Below, piece by piece: positions 7,641 through 11,097 of a stretch of 11,097 nt of DNA (within the stretch, counting starts at the first letter, position 1; each line of letters opens with the position of its first letter). The position numbers and the translations under genes were made by a program. The notes under the pieces are model-generated. The model was given only the letters and a program-made list of their open reading frames with translations, had not been told where the DNA came from and searched no databases. The DNA is from Intrasporangium_A sp039812505 (lineage in GTDB: Bacteria; Actinomycetota; Actinomycetes; Actinomycetales; Dermatophilaceae): contig NZ_JBDIAQ010000115.1 of NCBI RefSeq assembly GCF_039812505.1, forward strand, positions 1 through 11,097, written 5' to 3'.

Positions 7641-7780
7641 CCACCGCTCCCGCGCCCCTGCCCGCGTCGGGCGGCCACCTCGTCCCCGTCGAGCAGGCAC
7701 CACTTCCGGTCGAGCGGGCACCAGCGGTCCGGTATGACGCCAGGCCCAGCATCCGAGCGACAAGGGGTACGGACCGATGA
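7637..7780 (+). CDS. Possible 47-codon small ORF between pknG and the phosphatase gene
   Basis: A GTG at 7637 overlaps the pknG stop (GTGA), and this frame ends at 7778-7780, overlapping the phosphatase ATG (ATGA). The same junction style links the other genes here, which is the main reason to list it. The predicted peptide is Pro/Ala/Val/Arg-rich, with a short internal repeat VEQAPLP/VERAPAV and a basic end. It has no recognisable domain, signal peptide or hydrophobic segment. I see no clear ribosome site apart from coupling. It may equally be untranslated spacer that happens to be open; GTGA overlaps arise easily at this GC content. It is the only stretch over 20 bases between genes in the window. 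Confidence 0.3.
   Translation: MTTAPAPLPASGGHLVPVEQAPLPVERAPAVRYDARPSIRATRGTDR
7688..7723 (+). repeat. Short direct repeat in the pknG-phosphatase gap
   Basis: A 15-base unit, GTCGAGCAGGCACCA at 7688-7702, recurs at 7709-7723 with one mismatch (A to G). The 21-base period keeps the frame of the possible small ORF. It could also be a binding-site pair; nothing decides between these. Confidence 0.5.
7762..7767 (+). promoter_or_regulatory. Probable Shine-Dalgarno site for the PP2C gene
   Basis: AAGGGG lies 9 bases before the ATG at 7777. It is the best ribosome site near this start and supports ATG 7777, which begins just before the first zinc ribbon. Confidence 0.5.
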
Positions 7781-8964
7781 CCCACCCAGCGCAGCCCCGA
7801 CCGAGCTGTCCGTCGTGCGGAGCCGCCCACGACCCCGGGGCCAGCTTCTGCGAGGCCTGCGGCGCGGACCTGACCGGGCACGCCTCCGCCCTGACCACGC
7901 CCGACCCGCTGGTCGCGGCGGCCACCCCGCAGACCGCGCCGGCCGGCGACGAGTCCCCGCTCGACACCGGCTGGACCGGCGTCGTGCCGGATGACGTGGC
8001 GCCGCAGCCGGACGACCGCTGCCGGGCCTGCGGGCAGGGCCGGATCGTCGACGGCTACTGCGACCAGTGCGGCACCCCGCCACCCGACCCCCGCGACCAC
8101 TTCACCCAGGCACCCACCACATGGGTCGCGGGCGTCTGCGACATCGGCCGGCGGCATACCCGCAACGAGGACGCCATGGCGCTCTGGGCGGACGAGCCGG
8201 CGGGGCGCCGCGCCGTGCTGGTCGTCTGCGACGGGGTCTCGATGGCCACCGACTCGCACATCGCCTCGCTCGCAGCGGCGCAGGAGGCCCGCGACCACCT
8301 GTCCAGGCCGCTCCCGCGCGGCGCCGGGACCCCGGAGGCGTGGGTCGCCGCCACCGGACGCGCGCTGACCGCCGCCGTGCTCCGGGCGAACGAGGCCGTC
8401 AAGGCGACCGTCACGGACCACGTGCCCAACCCGCCGTCCTGCACCTTCGCCGCCGCCGTCGTCGAGGACGGCACGGTGGTGGCGGGCACCGTCGGTGACA
8501 GCCGGGTGTACTGGCTGCCGGATGACGCCGGCCGGCCGGCCCGGCAGCTCGGCGAGGACGACTCCTTCGCGGCCGAGCGGATCCGGGCCGGGGTCCCCCG
8601 CGAGCAGGCCGAGAACGGACCGCAGGCCCACTCCATCACCCGGTGGCTCGGGTCGGACGCGCCCGACGACCTGACCCCGCACCTGGCGACCGTGGCGCCG
8701 CGGGCGCCCGGTTGGCTGCTGGTGTGCTCGGACGGGCTGTGGAACTACTGCTCCGAGCCCGAAGCCGTCCGCGGCCTGGTCGCGACGGCCGCCGCCGGGG
8801 TCGGGCACGAGCCCGGCGCACTCGCCCAGGCGCTCGTGGACTTCGCCAACGAGCAGGGCGGCCGGGACAACATCACGGTTGCCCTCGCGAGACTGGCTGG
8901 GCGAGGATCGACGGTATCGAACGGCGCGCAGCCGCCCCAGGAGGAGGACCCCAGCAATGGCTGA
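7777..8964 (+). CDS. PP2C-family protein phosphatase with two N-terminal zinc ribbons
   Basis: 395 residues. Zinc ribbon 1 has C11/C14/C25/C28; zinc ribbon 2 has C82/C85/C95/C98 with the DGYCDQCG core shared with PknG; a Pro/Ala linker lies between. The PP2C domain spans about 112-374: RRHTRNEDAMAL with E131/D132, VVCDGVSM with metal ligand D152, SCTFAAAVV, GTVGDSRVYWL, ITRWLGSDAPDD, CSDGLW with D319, and GGRDNITVAL with D364. These are the expected metal-binding acids, so it should be an active Mn/Mg-dependent Ser/Thr phosphatase. DGVSM replaces the usual DGMGG. No membrane segment is present, so it is cytoplasmic. Its position after pknG suggests it removes phosphates placed by PknG, as paired PP2C enzymes do for other bacterial kinases; that is inference. 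The final codons overlap the next gene by 8 bases, and the last residues (PPQEEDP) are partly dictated by that gene's ribosome site. Confidence 0.95.
   Translation: MTHPAQPRPSCPSCGAAHDPGASFCEACGADLTGHASALTTPDPLVAAATPQTAPAGDESPLDTGWTGVVPDDVAPQPDDRCRACGQGRIVDGYCDQCGTPPPDPRDHFTQAPTTWVAGVCDIGRRHTRNEDAMALWADEPAGRRAVLVVCDGVSMATDSHIASLAAAQEARDHLSRPLPRGAGTPEAWVAATGRALTAAVLRANEAVKATVTDHVPNPPSCTFAAAVVEDGTVVAGTVGDSRVYWLPDDAGRPARQLGEDDSFAAERIRAGVPREQAENGPQAHSITRWLGSDAPDDLTPHLATVAPRAPGWLLVCSDGLWNYCSEPEAVRGLVATAAAGVGHEPGALAQALVDFANEQGGRDNITVALARLAGRGSTVSNGAQPPQEEDPSNG
8151..8160 (+). repeat. GCGGCATACC word, copy 4
   Basis: Inside the PP2C gene at the conserved RRHTRNED motif, read in the third phase (Arg-His-Thr). 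Confidence 0.6.
8939..8947 (+). promoter_or_regulatory. Shine-Dalgarno site for the VWA gene
   Basis: AGGAGGAGG leaves a 9-base spacer to the ATG at 8957, inside the end of the phosphatase gene. With the site before glnX it is the strongest in the window. It decides for ATG 8957 over the frame open from 8879. Confidence 0.75.
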
Positions 8965-10246
8965 CTTCACCGCCGAGGTGTTCCAGAACGAGTTCCTGCC
9001 GGCGGGTGGCACGGACGTGCACGGCATCGTGCGCATCACCAGCACCGGCGCGGCGGCGGGCCCGGCCACGGGCGCGCCGCGCAGTGACGGGTCGGCCGCC
9101 GAGGTGATCCTGATCGACACGTCCGGCTCGATGGGTCGGCGCGGCGTCCAGGCGGCTGGGGTCGCGGCGACCGCGGCCCTGAAGGAGATCACCGACGGCA
9201 CCCTGTTCGCGGTCGTGTCCGGCAACGGCACCGCCCAGATCGTCTACCCCACCTCGCGGCAGAGCGCGCTGGCGATCATGTCGCCGCGGACGCGCGGCGA
9301 GGCGATCCGGGCGGTCGAGATGCTCCGGGCCAGCGGCGGCACGGCCATGGGGACCTGGCTCACCCTGGCCCGGCGCATCTTCGAGACCGTGCCCCACGTG
9401 ACCAAGCGCCACGCGATCCTGCTCACCGACGGGGTCAACGAGGGCGAGACCGCGGCCTCGCTGCAGACCGCGGTGCAGTCGTGCGTCGGGGTCTTCCAGT
9501 GCGACTGCCGCGGTGTCGGCGACCAGTGGCGGGTCGAGGAGGTCCGCAGCATCGCGTCGGCCCTGCTCGGCACGGTCGACCTCATCCCGGCGCCGGAGGA
9601 GATGGCGGCGGAGTTCGAGGCGATGATGCGCGCGTCGATGTCACGAGGGGTCGCCTCGGCCGAGCTGCGGGTCTGGGTGCCGCAGGGCGCCGAGCTGCTC
9701 TTCGTCAAGCAGGTCTCGCCCACCCTCGAGGATCTCACCGCCCGGCGCACCCCGGTCAACCCGCTGACCGGCGCCTACCCGACGGGCGCGTGGACCGACG
9801 AGTCGCGCGACTACCACGTCGCGGTGCGACTGCCGGCGCGCACGATCGGGCAGGAGCAGCTGGCCGCGCGGGTGCAGATCTCGATCGGCGACACGGTTCT
9901 CGCGCAGGGCCTGGTCAAGGCGAAGTGGTCCGGCGACGACTCCCTGACTACGCGGATCGACCCGGCGGTCGCCGCCTACACCGGCCAGGCCGAGCTCGCC
10001 CGGGCGATCCAGGAGGGGCTGGCCGCCAAGGCCGCCGGGCAGGACGACCTGGCGACGGCAAAGCTGGGGCGGGCCGTACGGCTCGCCGGCGAGACCGGCA
10101 ACGACGACATGACCGCCCGGCTGAAGAAGGTCGTCGAGGTCGACGACGCCGACACCGGTACGGTCCGGCTCAAGAAGTCGGCCTCGAAGATGGACGAGAT
10201 GTCGCTCGACACCGCCTCGACCAAGACGACCCGGGTGCGTCGATGA
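8957..10246 (+). CDS. VWA-domain protein with a Thr/Arg-rich C-terminal tail
   Basis: 429 residues. A VWA fold covers about 47-225 with a complete MIDAS metal site: DTSGS (D54, S56, S58), T129 in GGTAMG and D158 in LLTDG. It should therefore bind a divalent cation and a protein partner. Residues 235-340 are beta-rich (ELRVWVP, YHVAVRLPARTIGQEQLAARV), as in the second domain of many bacterial VWA proteins. Residues 350-395 are helical and TPR-like, with Ala/Lys. The tail, about 396-429, is rich in Thr, Ser, Asp, Lys and Arg (TGTVRLKK, then STKTTRVRR at the end). There is no signal peptide or membrane helix, so it is cytoplasmic. VWA proteins beside PP2C and kinase genes are known from TerY-P-type triads, and VWA-AAA+ pairs from MoxR/CbbQ systems. 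A scaffold role here is inferred. The end overlaps the FHA gene by ATGA. Confidence 0.93.
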   Translation: MADFTAEVFQNEFLPAGGTDVHGIVRITSTGAAAGPATGAPRSDGSAAEVILIDTSGSMGRRGVQAAGVAATAALKEITDGTLFAVVSGNGTAQIVYPTSRQSALAIMSPRTRGEAIRAVEMLRASGGTAMGTWLTLARRIFETVPHVTKRHAILLTDGVNEGETAASLQTAVQSCVGVFQCDCRGVGDQWRVEEVRSIASALLGTVDLIPAPEEMAAEFEAMMRASMSRGVASAELRVWVPQGAELLFVKQVSPTLEDLTARRTPVNPLTGAYPTGAWTDESRDYHVAVRLPARTIGQEQLAARVQISIGDTVLAQGLVKAKWSGDDSLTTRIDPAVAAYTGQAELARAIQEGLAAKAAGQDDLATAKLGRAVRLAGETGNDDMTARLKKVVEVDDADTGTVRLKKSASKMDEMSLDTASTKTTRVRR

Positions 10247-11097
10247 GCGCGGTCTGCCCCAACGGGCACACCTCGCAGGCCGAGGACTACTGCGACACGT
10301 GCGGGTCGCCGATCGACGCCGCGGCGCGCACCCCGGCGGGGGCTGCGGCTGCCGGGTCAGGGGCGCCAGGGCCGGCGGCGCCGCCCACTGCCGGTGAGGC
10401 GGCCACGACGGTCGGGGACCCCGGCAGCGGTCCCGGGGTGAGCGGCATACCGGCTGGTGGGTCGTCCCTCGACCTGGACCCGGCTGGGACGGCGCCGGCC
10501 GGGCCACCGCCGGCCGAACCGGTCGGCCTGGAGTGCCCGAACTGCCACACCGCCAACTCCGAGGGTGCACTGTTCTGCGAGGCGTGCGGGTACGACTTCA
10601 CGACCGGCGCGATGCCGCGCGGCAGCGCCGCCGAGGCCGCGGCGACGGCACTGAGCGAGGCAGGCCGGGAGCAGGGCGAGCCGTTCGAGTGGGTCGCCGA
10701 GGTCTGGGTCGACCCGGACTGGTACGCCACGCAGCAGGCCGAGGACCCGTGCCCCTCCCCCGGCCTGCCGACGATCATCCCGTTGCGCCACCGGAGCCTG
10801 CTGCTCGGGCGGGTCTCCTCCAGCCGCAACACCAACCCCGAGATCGACCTGTCGACGGACCCCGGGGTGAGCCGTCGGCACGCGCAGCTGACGACCGACG
10901 GTTCCCGGTGGTTCGTCGAGGACCTGGACTCGTCGAACGGCACGTTCGTCGGGCCGGCGTCGGGGCCGCTGCCCGACCAGCCGATCTCGGTGGGGCCGAA
11001 GCGTGAGCTCGACGACGACGACCGTCTCTACGTCGGGGCCTGGACCCGGGTCGTGGTGCGGCGCGCGACGCCGGAGGAGGTCGACACCTTCGGGTGA
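10243..11097 (+). CDS. Double zinc-ribbon FHA-domain protein
   Basis: 284 residues, starting in an ATGA overlap; the stop is the last three bases of the window, so the gene is complete. Zinc ribbon 1 lies at 5-20 (C5, probably H9, C17, C20; CPNGH then DYCDTCG). A disordered Ala/Pro/Gly linker runs about 22-95. Zinc ribbon 2 is C98/C101/C112/C115. A helical linker leads to a C-terminal FHA domain at about 180-275, with the phosphothreonine-binding set G189-R190, S210-R211-R212-H213 and S231-N232-G233-T234. It should read phosphothreonine marks made by PknG or another kinase. In mycobacteria the PknG substrate GarA is also an FHA protein, but GarA is shorter and has no zinc ribbons, so this is not a simple GarA ortholog. 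Thr55-Thr56 in the linker recalls GarA's N-terminal ETTS site only loosely. No separate ribosome site is obvious, so translation is probably coupled to the VWA gene. Confidence 0.94.
   Translation: MSAVCPNGHTSQAEDYCDTCGSPIDAAARTPAGAAAAGSGAPGPAAPPTAGEAATTVGDPGSGPGVSGIPAGGSSLDLDPAGTAPAGPPPAEPVGLECPNCHTANSEGALFCEACGYDFTTGAMPRGSAAEAAATALSEAGREQGEPFEWVAEVWVDPDWYATQQAEDPCPSPGLPTIIPLRHRSLLLGRVSSSRNTNPEIDLSTDPGVSRRHAQLTTDGSRWFVEDLDSSNGTFVGPASGPLPDQPISVGPKRELDDDDRLYVGAWTRVVVRRATPEEVDTFG
10442..10451 (+). repeat. GCGGCATACC word, copy 5
   Basis: Inside the FHA gene linker, read as Ser-Gly-Ile-Pro, again with the rare ATA codon. Confidence 0.6.

Noticed and set aside
7704..7738. Promoter-like pair (TTCCGG and TATGAC) in the pknG-PP2C gap
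   Set aside because: The spacing is about 23 bases and both boxes are poor matches, so this is not enough to call a promoter.
5052..7967. Minus-strand open frame of 971 codons opposite pknG
   Set aside because: It mirrors pknG, a certain gene with family motifs throughout. At this GC content the opposite strand is often open, and its translation is low-complexity Gly/Arg/Val/Asp with no recognisable domain.

Overview
The window is about 11.1 kb of very GC-rich DNA. G/C dominates at third codon positions, starts are ATG/GTG with strong Shine-Dalgarno sites, and long false ORFs run on the opposite strand. With a recognisable PknG kinase next to GlnX and GlnH, this points to an actinobacterium. 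I cannot fix the genus; something Micrococcales-like is a guess. All genes lie on the + strand and almost every junction is a stop/start overlap, so the window reads as one translationally coupled operon with no promoter or terminator that I can support.

Layout: (1) 1-1563, a CbxX/CfxQ-type AAA+ ATPase cut by the window start; (2) 1560-2840, GlnX, a four-helix membrane sensor; (3) 2837-3901, GlnH, an amino-acid-binding lipoprotein; (4) 3898-5094, an unrecognised all-helical protein; (5) 5091-7640, PknG with rubredoxin-like, kinase and TPR domains plus two extra N-terminal zinc knuckles; (6) a 7641-7776 gap holding a doubtful 47-codon ORF; (7) 7777-8964, a zinc-ribbon PP2C phosphatase; (8) 8957-10246, a von Willebrand A (VWA) domain protein; (9) 10243-11097, a double zinc-ribbon FHA protein whose stop codon is the last base of the window.

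How they may work together: in mycobacteria glnX-glnH-pknG is an established amino-acid-sensing module. GlnH binds aspartate/glutamate-type ligands outside the membrane, GlnX spans it, and PknG phosphorylates the FHA protein GarA to control 2-oxoglutarate and glutamate metabolism. Here the same core, in the same order, is embedded in a larger unit that also encodes an opposing phosphatase, a phosphothreonine reader (FHA), a MIDAS-type VWA scaffold, a helical protein between sensor and kinase, and a AAA+ motor. Kinase, phosphatase and FHA protein carry related short zinc ribbons, which suggests a shared docking theme. The broader architecture is inference and resembles the kinase/PP2C/VWA (TerY-P-like) triads described in other bacteria.

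Other signals: a 10-base word, GCGGCATACC, occurs five times on the + strand in three reading frames, far above chance; GlnH has a regular Arg-x-x repeat before its lipobox; and the VWA protein ends in a Thr/Arg-rich tail that could be a kinase/FHA target.
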